Shown: positions 9,740 through 19,581 of the stretch, in pieces | How positions within the stretch are numbered: the stretch's first letter is position 1 | Layout of the letters: each line of letters starts with the position of its first letter | Assembly (NCBI GenBank): GCA_021811735.1 | Contig: JAJZNK010000014.1 | Span: 1-33,635 of the forward strand | Direction of reading: 5' to 3' | Source: Nanobdellota archaeon | Lineage (GTDB): Archaea > Nanobdellota > Nanobdellia > Parvarchaeales > Parvarchaeaceae | Length of the DNA stretch: 33,635 nt | Position numbers and translations under genes: made by a program | Notes under the pieces: model-generated | What the model saw: only the letters and a program-made list of their open reading frames with translations | Databases searched by the model: none | What the model was told of the DNA's origin: nothing

Positions 9740-12700
9740 ATGGGGAAGAAAGAAGTAATTGCATTAGAGATAACATTGATAGTCGTGGTACTTTTACTGT
9801 CGTTTTTAATAGTAAACAGGATGATAGCTATACACACTAGTATTGCAAAAAGTTACGCTTATAACTATGGACAGCAAAGTTTTGCATCACGCCAATTGTC
9901 AACTTCCAATATTGTACCTTTTAGTGGAAGTTCTGACATTTTAAGTAATTCGATCATAAAAAATGAATTTGTTGGTACAATTTCTAACTCTATTTATAGC
10001 AGTAATTTCTACTTCAATGAAAGATTTTATCCTGGGAACGTTTCGGTATCATCCAACGGTTATTCTTGTTCTATAGTAAACGAAATAAAAGGGCCACATC
10101 TCTGTTTAAATTTGTTTTCGTTGTTCTCCTGTGGAGGCGGACCAAAATTAGGAAGTCTTAGCAATCTCGTTGGTTATTTAGGATTTTCTCAGCAAGATTT
10201 TAATTTTCCTAATAATCAACGTGTTAATTACTCAAATCTCTACTCTGCATCACAACCAACATCTTTTCAGACGGTTTATCAATTACCACCAACATGGGAA
10301 TATCAGAATTTTATAAATTGGAGTCCTTCCTCAATTCATTCATATAGTGCTTCTCCATTTGGCTCTCACTATATGTATGCCATAAATAATTCTTTCACAG
10401 GTTATCCAAGTATTCCCGGAAGCATTTCTAAAAGTACTTTAATTATCCCAGCTGTTTCTTGTGGAGCTACATTTATAAATGACTTTGTGACGTATCCTGG
10501 CTTTCTTAATGCAATCTACGATTTATCTACTTTAAGCGGGTTTACTCCCTCAGTTTATCTTGCATCAAATGATGAAAGCAGTTTTGGAGCGGATTATGGG
10601 CTTGGATATCTATTAGTTGGAAACGGGTTTCCATGGACACATTCAACATTTAATTCTCTTTTAGCCTATCAAATTCAATCAACTTATCCTGCGTTTAATT
10701 ACACCATGCCGAGCGAAAACTATGCCCAGTTTCCAAGTGGAAATAAAGGGGATATCCAGTATGTAAATGTTACTAGTGAGTTTTTAACCCCCCTGTCAAT
10801 GAGTTATTATGGAGGGAGCAGCAATTCAAACGTATCTATATACTTATCAAATACTAGCATTGCTTCCACTGAAATTACTTCAAGCTCAGAAAATGTATGT
10901 ACTCCGAGTGAGGGTATGGGATGTGTACGCTATACAAAAGAAATTGTAACTGCAAAAAACACAGATACTTTTACTGATCCAAATTTGCAAAGTGCTTACT
11001 ACCCCAACTACAATAATGGTCTGTATGTTAACTTTAGAACAGACGGTGTGTTTCCTATATGTGCCTGGAATAAGTTAACTGGTAATATTTTAAGTAGCTG
11101 TACTTTTGAAAATTCTTCAACCATGAACAGCATAACTTATCAGAGGCTTTGGCTTTCAAATAACCTTAAAAATAACCAACTTTATAACACACCATTTACC
11201 CCGGGCTATTCTGTTTCTTCAGCACAAAATAACTTCACTTTAACAGCTTTGGATAGTTTTTGTTTTTATGGAGAACACTTTAACACGGCGAATGGTATAT
11301 ACACTTCCCCAAGTTACACTAGAATCATACCTCCTACCACAGCAGAGAACTACACCTCTGCTATAGGGACGTGTAATGCATTTTTCAATAATACCAACTG
11401 TTTTAGTCCAGGTGCAAGTCAGTACCTGAATTTTGAAGATGGGATTTTTGCAAATAATATAGTGTGTACTCCTTCTGGTATACATGCAAACAATATTACC
11501 GATGCATGGATAAGTTCCATATTTGTGGCGAATAATGCGGGTAGATACTGTGGTGATTTCCTTGGTCAGAAAAATCCCACTAATCCACAAGCAAATTCTA
11601 CCATATTTTTACAACAAATCTCAAATAACTGCCCAAGTTTCAATGCCAATGCATCTTCCGTGAACTTAGTTATAACCGTTAAAAATGTGGGAAATTCAGA
11701 AATAAAGAATCCTTACTTGATTGCACTTTACGGAAATAATAATTTAAGTACAATTTTCCCCAACTCGCAAAATGATATATTCACAACATATAATCTTTAT
11801 AAAAGTTTTCTTTCTGCGATGAGCGCTACAACTGGGATTATCCAAGTAGACTATAATAGTCAATTAAATACAAACATGTATGTTTTCGATAATGGTCATC
11901 CCCTTAATCCTATACCAGTGGACTCTTTATTTTTGCCAGGGGAAGGATACATAAACGGACCATTTGATAATTCTTTATTAGGGATGTTTATCTACAATAA
12001 AAATTATGGGTTGCCAAACAACGTTATAAGAACTTCTAACGTGGTTCTTTCACATTCTTCTTCAGGTAATTCGCAAGTACCTGTAATATTGCCAAATGGC
12101 ACTGCCACTTTTACAGTACAAGTTCCAATGTCCTTATTCAAGGTATTGCTTTCTGGAGAATATAATCTAAGTGTTTTTTTCGGAAACACTTTTAATGCAT
12201 CGTGGAATGGAGGAAGTTCGCCGGCTACCACTATGCAAAACCCAGGACAGACATTAGTTAATCCTTTAGTGTCGTCTTCTATAGTGAATTCCTCGCAAAT
12301 ACATAATAATGAACTTTTCTTCAAGAACAGTGGTCTGCCTTCTCCGTTATGGCAATACATCGTAAGCTACAATTTCAACATGGCAGAATCACCGTTCAGC
12401 AGTGTGGGACTTTATAATGATAATATATCAGTATCGGTGTCTTCATTAAATTCCACCTCCAATGCCCTTAATATTACCGTAAATCCTTCAGTATCAGTAT
12501 TTAACGGAAGTGGTTCGTATAACCTTGGATCCGACGCACTTACAGGTTCGTCCATTTCGTGTTTTGCTTCCCCAGATAATTTACAAGATTTCGGTGTGTT
12601 TTGGTCCAGGAGTATAGTTTCACCTTCTAATTTGAATTATGCATTATCAAGTAGCATATACTCTGGAGAACAGAAGCAAGCCAGTGATACACTCATAACT

Positions 12701-15700
12701 AGCTGGACTGGCATGTTGTTTATGCCTTACTCCGACCAGGTTGCACTAAATTATAATAACCTGCCGCATTATTTTCCTTCTAGTGTGTCTTTTCAATTAG
12801 AAAAACCAACGTTAAATACAACCTCAAACCAATTTTCGTATGAAGCGTTTGATTATTTCGGAAGCGGAAGTAAAAATAAGGTGTTTGCAGGGTTATCCAA
12901 TTCATATAGTCTATTAAATACTTCAGTCTCGTCTTTTCCAGTCAGTCTTCCGAGCAGTTCACTTGCATTTACGTTGGTATCAAATTCTTTAGTAAGTGAT
13001 CCATCAGTTCTAAGAATAGTGGGAACTGATACGTTTGTAAATTATTCAACGTTTTCAAACGAGTCATTCGATTTTTCAGTTACAAGTAATGGGGTTTTGA
13101 GTTGTTCTGGTAGTGAATACACCTCGGAAAATTCAACTTATTCAATTTCTAACACGATGTTTTCAAATTGTCTTAGCAATGTAGTTGTAAATAAGTCGTA
13201 TATAACCATCTCTTCATCACATGGGCCATTCTTTGTGGACATGTATAATAATTCCAATCTGAATATTTCCAATGAAACCTATGGCAATACTGTTTTAATG
13301 GGTGGAAATGAGACTCTCTCAAAGGCAGGAGGAAATGGGCAGTTCCAGATAACAATACCAATAAATACCTCTGTCAATAATGGCGTTACGTTTGTTTTCT
13401 CTCCAGTTCCACTGACAAGGCATCTTTACAACGCGAAAGTTTATTTGTACAATATAAATGGTACTCCGTTCAATTGCAACATAGTTAATGATTTTAACGA
13501 TACAGGCAATCTTGGAGTTTCACAGATAGGCATTGGAACATATTCTTTACCAAATGGTACAATGATGTGTAACCTAACTACAGATTTTACATATCTTAGG
13601 GCAGTTTTTGTAAACAGCTCAAATGGTGTCTACCTTGGAAGTGGTGATATACAATCCGGGTTAACAATCTCTAATATAAGTTCATCTTCGAGTAATGCGT
13701 TGAATGTTAGTATAAACGGTATCCCTGTAAACGCACAGAATGCAGAGATTTTATCACCACAAAAATATGACAGTTGTAACGTAACGTCACCAGAAAATAT
13801 TTACAATGGGATTCTTAAATATCCAACAGGGTGCTATAACTTGTCATATGCGTTTATAACATTTGATTACAATAATAATGGCACACAACTTCTCGAATCT
13901 GCAGCTATTTCACCAAAGAATTATTACAGGCATGGCCCGGATTTTATGTATTCTAGTCCTTCAGTGGCGACCACATCTCCTGTTTCAGAGTATAATTTAA
14001 GTATTCCAGATACCGGTGCAAGCGGTATACCTGTGCAGTTTTCTATACCAAATAACTTTGGTGGCTGCAATAATGTAATACTTACTTCTCAATTCCCATA
14101 TCCTTACGCTGAAATACCTTATCAAGTAATTTCTTCCAGTCCTGCTTCATGTGATTACGTTTTTGTAAATTCAGTAAGTCAAGGTTACTCTGTTTTTGCA
14201 ACGAATTCTCCTTCAATAGTCTATCCAAATAACTGGTTAAATTACACCAATTCTCAATACAATGTCCATGTCTCAACTAGCACATTCAATGGGAATGTTA
14301 TAAGTAACTGTCAATCTGGTTTTGGACCATGTATAGATTCGTTTTCTGTTGGTGGCAAGGATATTGGAAACCTGCTTTTCAATAATGTCTCAACATCCTC
14401 TGCAACGATTTCACAGTCTATAAATGGGCCAATTGAGGATTGTTTTACTGTGTTATATTCCTCTTCACAGACAGTAAATTTCCCAGAAACTGGGTTTGGC
14501 AGTATAAACTATGCAAATAACAAAGTATACCAAACCGCAAGTCCGTCTCAGTCCATAACCAGCCAATATTGTTTTTACGCAGGTTCATCTTTGATAACCG
14601 ACTCAATATTTGCTTCAGGTTCTCCTATAAGTTTCAAAGTCCAAAATCAGTTAGTATCCAATTTTTCTTATATTGAGGATAGCAATAACCGCATCTTTTC
14701 AGTCCCACCGGCGATAGAAGTAGGATATTCATCTTATGACAATGTAAACGTAAGCGCGATAAATATAACTGCTTATAATATAACAGGGGTTAGTTTTCTA
14801 TCAAAATGCGCAAATTATACGATTACAGGATCCAACGCAAGTCTTACTCCATTCAGTCAAACAAACGGAACAAATATAAGTAGCAGTTATATGAATAGCA
14901 GCGTCGGACCACGTTATTGTTTCTATGGCGGAAGGCCTTCGTATACTCCTGAATTTTCACTAGGCTCTAAAAATAATTCAAACTCTTCTACAGGTTTAGG
15001 TTTTGCATATCAACCTGGTAATTATACAAATGGTGTAGGTACGCTTTACGACTCCTGTCTCACCCCTGGAAGTTTATCTATTTCTTCCGAACCATTGTTT
15101 TATCTTAACGGTAAACAAGTGACATATAGCGGTTCCACAGCTGAGAATAATCTAATGGGCAATTCATCAAATTATGCCGGGTCTGAAATGCTCTTCAGTA
15201 AAAACGGTGGAGTTTTCATCAATAAATGCGCTCCGAACACACTAATACTAAGTTCTACCACGTGCACAAAACTTATTGATATAATACCACAAAATGGCTC
15301 TTACAATAGCATAGAAGCAATACCCTCTGGTTCAAATGGCAATTTGTCATTTGGTGGCGGGTGTTATATAGGGACGCTGAACAACGTAAATTATAACTGC
15401 GCACCTACTGATGGGACTTTAAGTTATAGTCTTTCGTCTAAGTCTACAACAACTTCAACAGTATCCGTATCAAATATATTACTAAACAAGACTATTGCAC
15501 CTACTTCAGCATTACAAGTCTCATTTGACTGCAGTATTACTGCCAGTGTGACAGGCAGTTCAAATCCAGTTTCCAATTCATGTAGTTACCCCAACAATAA
15601 GAATTCAGGGATATGCTCAGCCAGCGTTTCGTACAGTAAGATAAATTCGACTGCTTACAACATTACTTCAGAATGTTCGGCTATATCGACTAAATCTGAT

Positions 15701-18700
15701 ACTATCAGTAAGATTACTACCAACAAGCTAAGTAATCTATATATAACTGGATCACAGTCGGAAACGACAGGTTTAATTTCCCCCACTACTTTTCTATGTG
15801 GTAACAACACCAATTTTATAAATACAAATGTAATTAATGGATGGACTTGGAAACCTTATTCTACTGCTGGTTCTATAAATCCCGCGCCAAGCACAAATAC
15901 GTTAGGAGTGGCAGAAGTGGGAGGATGCGAAGCAGGGAGATATTCGTTCGAAACACAGACACCAAATATTACAACAAACTATTCCGGTAATACTCCTCAG
16001 CAGTTTTATTCATGTAGTCCTGGTTATACTGGGACTATCACCGCATGCAGCCAAGGAGTTTCTGTAGCGAATTCTACCGCTAATATCCCTCCAAACACCT
16101 CATCGTGTTATCAAGATAATGTCACGCTTCTAAATTCAACTATTTTGAACAAAATTATAAATGGAAATAATACAGGTGGGCTTGGTACTAGTTGTAATGC
16201 ATTTAGCAGATCAGGGTATATCTCGCCGACTGTCTCTGACAATTGTATAGCATATCCATTCCCTGTTGTAAACTCAACGTACTCATCCTACGAACTGCAG
16301 TATTCAAATTCGAGTGGTTATGGCCTAGGTATGGGGATAATCGGGAAAAGTTATGAACTAAACGTTTCTATCCCAAATGGCAAGCAGCAAAATTCAATAA
16401 AAGATAGTTATTTTACGGGGTTGTCAGAATCTCAATTACAATCTGGAAGTGATATACTGACAAACATTCTGCCAACATCTTTGCTGGAATCGAATTTACC
16501 AAGCAAAGCTCTATCCATTTCCGCTGCATATTCGTATGATACACTCAATATATTGATGTTACAAAATCCATCTTTTGGGGTCAGCGGTATACCTGGTTTT
16601 GTTAATGGAAGCATACTTGACTATGCCTTGAGTATTTTTACTGGGGGAACATCTGGGAACTGTGCTCAACCTTACAGTAAAAACGGCTATGGAATTTTTA
16701 CTTTAGGAGAGGGAGAACTATGCTCAGGTAGGACTCTGCCATCAAGTTATAAAAATGGGGTGTTTTTGTCTTTAGGGAGTCTAAACGAGGGCTTGCATTC
16801 CCTACAGTTTTACAGCATTGGTAACACGACCAACGAAGCACAACCATCAGTCTCTGTTTTCGACAGTGTCAGTAATGCGGTAAATCTCAACAATGCATGC
16901 ACAAATGGCAATAAAAAAGTATTTACATCCGTTTACAATGGAGGTCAATGGAGTTTCAATATAACATCGGATCAACAGTGTACTCCAGTTAATAACAAAT
17001 TGTATGGTTACATAGTAAACTGCCTTTATCAGACTCCTGGAAACCAAACATATACGATAACATCGCAGTATTATCTAGCTTATAACCTGCCAACGGTATG
17101 GAATATAAGTTATTCATTATTAGTTTCGCCAAAGAGTTACCAGGTCGTTCCAACGCCAGTTTATCAAATTAATTATTCAACTGGCTCGATACTTACGTTC
17201 CAGCACCCTAATAGAACCACATTTATAGAAAAAGGCTTGCCTAACGGATACAAATGGAGTATGACTTTTGATCACATTAGTAGGACTTCTTCCTCAAGCA
17301 ATATATACTATTATTCGCCTGGAACACATTCATTTGAGGTTTCAACACTGTCCAATCGTTCATCAACAAGTGACTGTTATACAATCTATACTTCAGCTCC
17401 CGGGTCTGGTAGTGAAACCTCAGGTACTACAACCTATATAGAGTTTACAGGTGTGACTACATGTAATAGCTACTTTAAGCAAACTGGACTGCCAGATGGA
17501 ATAAATTGGAATGTGACATATGACGGTATATTAGGAAGCACCTCAAATCAAGGCGCATCGGCTTCTACTCAAAATGGTTACGTTAATGTAATCAGTGGTT
17601 CATTGATGGAGTTTATAACAAGCAACAACGGTGGATTTGGAGGTAATTTCTTCTATTCAGTAAGTGATGTGCATACCTCCTGTTCCACATATACACCAAC
17701 TCCTTCTTCAGGATACCTTCTAGCCGGTACTAATCAAACAGTGTCGTTTTCAAACTCAAAGTGCATCACTAAGATTACTACATTCAATGAAGGAGGGTTG
17801 CCAGCTGGAATTCCGTGGTCAGTCGATTATAATGGTACTACTAAAACTAGCACAGTCTCCGAAATAAATTTCACTGGATTAACTGGCACGTATAGTTTTT
17901 CGGTTAGCACATCGTTTTCACCGTCTATTTTAATAAATAATCAGCCTGTTGGTTCTTGCAGTTATGTGCCAGTGCCTTCTTCTGGTAATATTCCAGCAGG
18001 CCAAGTGGAAAAAATAACCTTTGTGAAGAGCTGTAAACAATTCTTCACCTATGTCAGTGGGGGAACGTCTACTAGTTCTTTAGTTATCATGCTCAAAAAC
18101 GTTTCTCGTGGCGAAAAAATATTAGTATCTAACTTTATAAATTTTGGAAGCACTGGCGGCAGTGCTGTGATAAGTGATTCATTTGGGGATAGCTTCTACA
18201 CAACACAATCACATTTTTCTCAAAACGCACAGATTTATTATTCTAGTTGGGAAGCAACGGCTTCGAATACTGGCAATGATACCATAACAATAACTTACCC
18301 ACACCCTGTCACTTCCTATGCCACGGCCATAGGTTTGGTAGGATATTATCTAGACACATTGAATTATTATGTGAACCCCAATAGTTGTTCAATAACCTCA
18401 ATAACCCCAAACCCTGGGGAATTCGTGTTTGGGATTTGTCACGCTGGTGGGGCTAGTTCTGTAGATAATACATCTGGATTTTATTCAATGCCACCTTCCG
18501 AATCATTTGCGGCTTCTGAGTATTCTTTGCATTGGCCGGGTGGTTCGACAACAGTGCCATTTACCGTGATAAATAGTCTCACTCCGATAGATGATGTTTT
18601 AACAATTTCAAACGTTTCCCCGACGACATCGGCCACATTTTCAGAGACAGGTTTACCCGCAGGTTCTTCATGGTCTATTTTCTACCATTACACCACCTTT

Positions 18701-18940
18701 AGTTCATCAAGCAGTAGTATAACCGCGTATTCTACTAACGGATCCTATTCATTTACTGCCGAAAACGCGATAGGCGTAGTATGTTCATCAACCAGTCCAG
18801 CTGTATTTGGTGTTTACTATGAATATAATTATTCTCCTTCTCCTTCCCAGGGCACCGTTACTACGCCAGGCTCTCAGACTATAACTTATAATAAAGTAAG
18901 CGGCACCGGTACTAAGACTAGTGTTACTTGCACTGGTTAA
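9740..18940 (+). CDS. Giant (3066 aa) surface protein/putative adhesin with C-terminal GLPxGxxW repeats
   Basis: Uninterrupted ORF; MGKKEVIALEITLIVVVLLLSFLIVNRM pilin-like N-terminus; very rich in S/N/T and N-glycosylation sequons, poor in K/R/E; paired cysteines; C-terminal repeats. Confidence 0.85.
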   Translation: MGKKEVIALEITLIVVVLLLSFLIVNRMIAIHTSIAKSYAYNYGQQSFASRQLSTSNIVPFSGSSDILSNSIIKNEFVGTISNSIYSSNFYFNERFYPGNVSVSSNGYSCSIVNEIKGPHLCLNLFSLFSCGGGPKLGSLSNLVGYLGFSQQDFNFPNNQRVNYSNLYSASQPTSFQTVYQLPPTWEYQNFINWSPSSIHSYSASPFGSHYMYAINNSFTGYPSIPGSISKSTLIIPAVSCGATFINDFVTYPGFLNAIYDLSTLSGFTPSVYLASNDESSFGADYGLGYLLVGNGFPWTHSTFNSLLAYQIQSTYPAFNYTMPSENYAQFPSGNKGDIQYVNVTSEFLTPLSMSYYGGSSNSNVSIYLSNTSIASTEITSSSENVCTPSEGMGCVRYTKEIVTAKNTDTFTDPNLQSAYYPNYNNGLYVNFRTDGVFPICAWNKLTGNILSSCTFENSSTMNSITYQRLWLSNNLKNNQLYNTPFTPGYSVSSAQNNFTLTALDSFCFYGEHFNTANGIYTSPSYTRIIPPTTAENYTSAIGTCNAFFNNTNCFSPGASQYLNFEDGIFANNIVCTPSGIHANNITDAWISSIFVANNAGRYCGDFLGQKNPTNPQANSTIFLQQISNNCPSFNANASSVNLVITVKNVGNSEIKNPYLIALYGNNNLSTIFPNSQNDIFTTYNLYKSFLSAMSATTGIIQVDYNSQLNTNMYVFDNGHPLNPIPVDSLFLPGEGYINGPFDNSLLGMFIYNKNYGLPNNVIRTSNVVLSHSSSGNSQVPVILPNGTATFTVQVPMSLFKVLLSGEYNLSVFFGNTFNASWNGGSSPATTMQNPGQTLVNPLVSSSIVNSSQIHNNELFFKNSGLPSPLWQYIVSYNFNMAESPFSSVGLYNDNISVSVSSLNSTSNALNITVNPSVSVFNGSGSYNLGSDALTGSSISCFASPDNLQDFGVFWSRSIVSPSNLNYALSSSIYSGEQKQASDTLITSWTGMLFMPYSDQVALNYNNLPHYFPSSVSFQLEKPTLNTTSNQFSYEAFDYFGSGSKNKVFAGLSNSYSLLNTSVSSFPVSLPSSSLAFTLVSNSLVSDPSVLRIVGTDTFVNYSTFSNESFDFSVTSNGVLSCSGSEYTSENSTYSISNTMFSNCLSNVVVNKSYITISSSHGPFFVDMYNNSNLNISNETYGNTVLMGGNETLSKAGGNGQFQITIPINTSVNNGVTFVFSPVPLTRHLYNAKVYLYNINGTPFNCNIVNDFNDTGNLGVSQIGIGTYSLPNGTMMCNLTTDFTYLRAVFVNSSNGVYLGSGDIQSGLTISNISSSSSNALNVSINGIPVNAQNAEILSPQKYDSCNVTSPENIYNGILKYPTGCYNLSYAFITFDYNNNGTQLLESAAISPKNYYRHGPDFMYSSPSVATTSPVSEYNLSIPDTGASGIPVQFSIPNNFGGCNNVILTSQFPYPYAEIPYQVISSSPASCDYVFVNSVSQGYSVFATNSPSIVYPNNWLNYTNSQYNVHVSTSTFNGNVISNCQSGFGPCIDSFSVGGKDIGNLLFNNVSTSSATISQSINGPIEDCFTVLYSSSQTVNFPETGFGSINYANNKVYQTASPSQSITSQYCFYAGSSLITDSIFASGSPISFKVQNQLVSNFSYIEDSNNRIFSVPPAIEVGYSSYDNVNVSAINITAYNITGVSFLSKCANYTITGSNASLTPFSQTNGTNISSSYMNSSVGPRYCFYGGRPSYTPEFSLGSKNNSNSSTGLGFAYQPGNYTNGVGTLYDSCLTPGSLSISSEPLFYLNGKQVTYSGSTAENNLMGNSSNYAGSEMLFSKNGGVFINKCAPNTLILSSTTCTKLIDIIPQNGSYNSIEAIPSGSNGNLSFGGGCYIGTLNNVNYNCAPTDGTLSYSLSSKSTTTSTVSVSNILLNKTIAPTSALQVSFDCSITASVTGSSNPVSNSCSYPNNKNSGICSASVSYSKINSTAYNITSECSAISTKSDTISKITTNKLSNLYITGSQSETTGLISPTTFLCGNNTNFINTNVINGWTWKPYSTAGSINPAPSTNTLGVAEVGGCEAGRYSFETQTPNITTNYSGNTPQQFYSCSPGYTGTITACSQGVSVANSTANIPPNTSSCYQDNVTLLNSTILNKIINGNNTGGLGTSCNAFSRSGYISPTVSDNCIAYPFPVVNSTYSSYELQYSNSSGYGLGMGIIGKSYELNVSIPNGKQQNSIKDSYFTGLSESQLQSGSDILTNILPTSLLESNLPSKALSISAAYSYDTLNILMLQNPSFGVSGIPGFVNGSILDYALSIFTGGTSGNCAQPYSKNGYGIFTLGEGELCSGRTLPSSYKNGVFLSLGSLNEGLHSLQFYSIGNTTNEAQPSVSVFDSVSNAVNLNNACTNGNKKVFTSVYNGGQWSFNITSDQQCTPVNNKLYGYIVNCLYQTPGNQTYTITSQYYLAYNLPTVWNISYSLLVSPKSYQVVPTPVYQINYSTGSILTFQHPNRTTFIEKGLPNGYKWSMTFDHISRTSSSSNIYYYSPGTHSFEVSTLSNRSSTSDCYTIYTSAPGSGSETSGTTTYIEFTGVTTCNSYFKQTGLPDGINWNVTYDGILGSTSNQGASASTQNGYVNVISGSLMEFITSNNGGFGGNFFYSVSDVHTSCSTYTPTPSSGYLLAGTNQTVSFSNSKCITKITTFNEGGLPAGIPWSVDYNGTTKTSTVSEINFTGLTGTYSFSVSTSFSPSILINNQPVGSCSYVPVPSSGNIPAGQVEKITFVKSCKQFFTYVSGGTSTSSLVIMLKNVSRGEKILVSNFINFGSTGGSAVISDSFGDSFYTTQSHFSQNAQIYYSSWEATASNTGNDTITITYPHPVTSYATAIGLVGYYLDTLNYYVNPNSCSITSITPNPGEFVFGICHAGGASSVDNTSGFYSMPPSESFAASEYSLHWPGGSTTVPFTVINSLTPIDDVLTISNVSPTTSATFSETGLPAGSSWSIFYHYTTFSSSSSSITAYSTNGSYSFTAENAIGVVCSSTSPAVFGVYYEYNYSPSPSQGTVTTPGSQTITYNKVSGTGTKTSVTCTG
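17217..18045 (+). repeat. Three consecutive degenerate GLPxGxxW protein-domain repeats (about 83-103 aa each)
   Basis: FIEKGLPNGYKWSMTFDH; FKQTGLPDGINWNVTYDG; FNEGGLPAGIPWSVDYNG; each followed by a Cys-bounded segment (e.g. CSTYTPTPSSGYLLAGTNQTVSFSNSKC, CSYVPVPSSGNIPAGQVEKITFVKSC). Confidence 0.85.
18630..18940 (+). repeat. Fourth GLPxGxxW domain repeat at the extreme C-terminus
   Basis: ATFSETGLPAGSSWSIFYHYTTFSSSSSSITAYSTNGSYSFTAEN...YEYNYSPSPSQGTVTTPGSQTITYNKV. Confidence 0.8.
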
Positions 18941-18992
18941 TTGGTTAGATATCAAATAAAATACTTATTAAACCTAATTTTTATATAGATAT

Positions 18993-19481
18993 ATGGAAAA
19001 AATACATGAGATTATAGTTAGCCTAGAGGAAGGCTTAAATATCATAATTGGACAGGCACATTTTATAAAAACCGTTGAGGACCTTTATGAAGCACTGGTT
19101 ACCTCTTCGCCTGGAATCAAGTTTGGTATAGCATTTAATGAGGCATCTGGCGATAGACTAATACGAAAAGATGGAAATGATGAGAAATTAATAGAAAAGA
19201 GCGTAGAGTTTGCCAATAATATAGGCGCAGGGCACGTTTTTGTTATACTTTTAAAAGATACATACCCTATAAACGTTTTGAACAGGGTAAAAGAAGTAAT
19301 GGAGGTTGTAAATATTTATGTAGCAACTGCTAATCCGTTGAAAGTCTTGGTCTATGACGACGGTGAAGCTGGAAGGGCGATATTGGGTGTGATAGACGGT
19401 AAAAAGCCAACGGGAACGGAGAAAGAGGCCGACAAAGACAAAAGGCATAAATTTCTTAGAGACATAGGTTATAAGAGATAG
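18993..19481 (+). CDS. Adenosine-specific kinase family protein (DUF355/Adenosine_kin)
   Basis: 162 aa; PGIKFGIAFNEASGDRLIRKDGNDEKLIEKSVEFANNIGAGHVFVILLKDTYPINVLNRVKEVMEVVNIYVATANPLKVLVYD is characteristic of the family. Confidence 0.88.
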   Translation: MEKIHEIIVSLEEGLNIIIGQAHFIKTVEDLYEALVTSSPGIKFGIAFNEASGDRLIRKDGNDEKLIEKSVEFANNIGAGHVFVILLKDTYPINVLNRVKEVMEVVNIYVATANPLKVLVYDDGEAGRAILGVIDGKKPTGTEKEADKDKRHKFLRDIGYKR

Positions 19482-19552
19482 TCGGGGTAGTACAACGGTA
19501 GTACGCCACCCTCATGAGGTGGAGGTTGTGGGTTCAAATCCCACCTCCGACA
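19481..19552 (+). tRNA. tRNA with CAT anticodon (elongator Met or Ile2; not resolved)
   Basis: gtcgggg/ctccgac acceptor, gtac-aacggta-gtac D-arm, ccacc-ctcatga-ggtgg anticodon arm (CAT 19513-19515), gtggg-ttcaaat-cccac T-arm, discriminator A; no encoded CCA. Confidence 0.93.
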
Positions 19553-19581
19553 TATTTATTATTACAAATCCATAATTCTGT

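Noticed and set aside
12300-12370. FFKNSGLPSPLWQYIVSYN as a fifth GLP repeat
   Set aside because: Spacing between GLP and W differs, the conserved G is missing and no downstream C-x(n)-C segment matches; may be chance.
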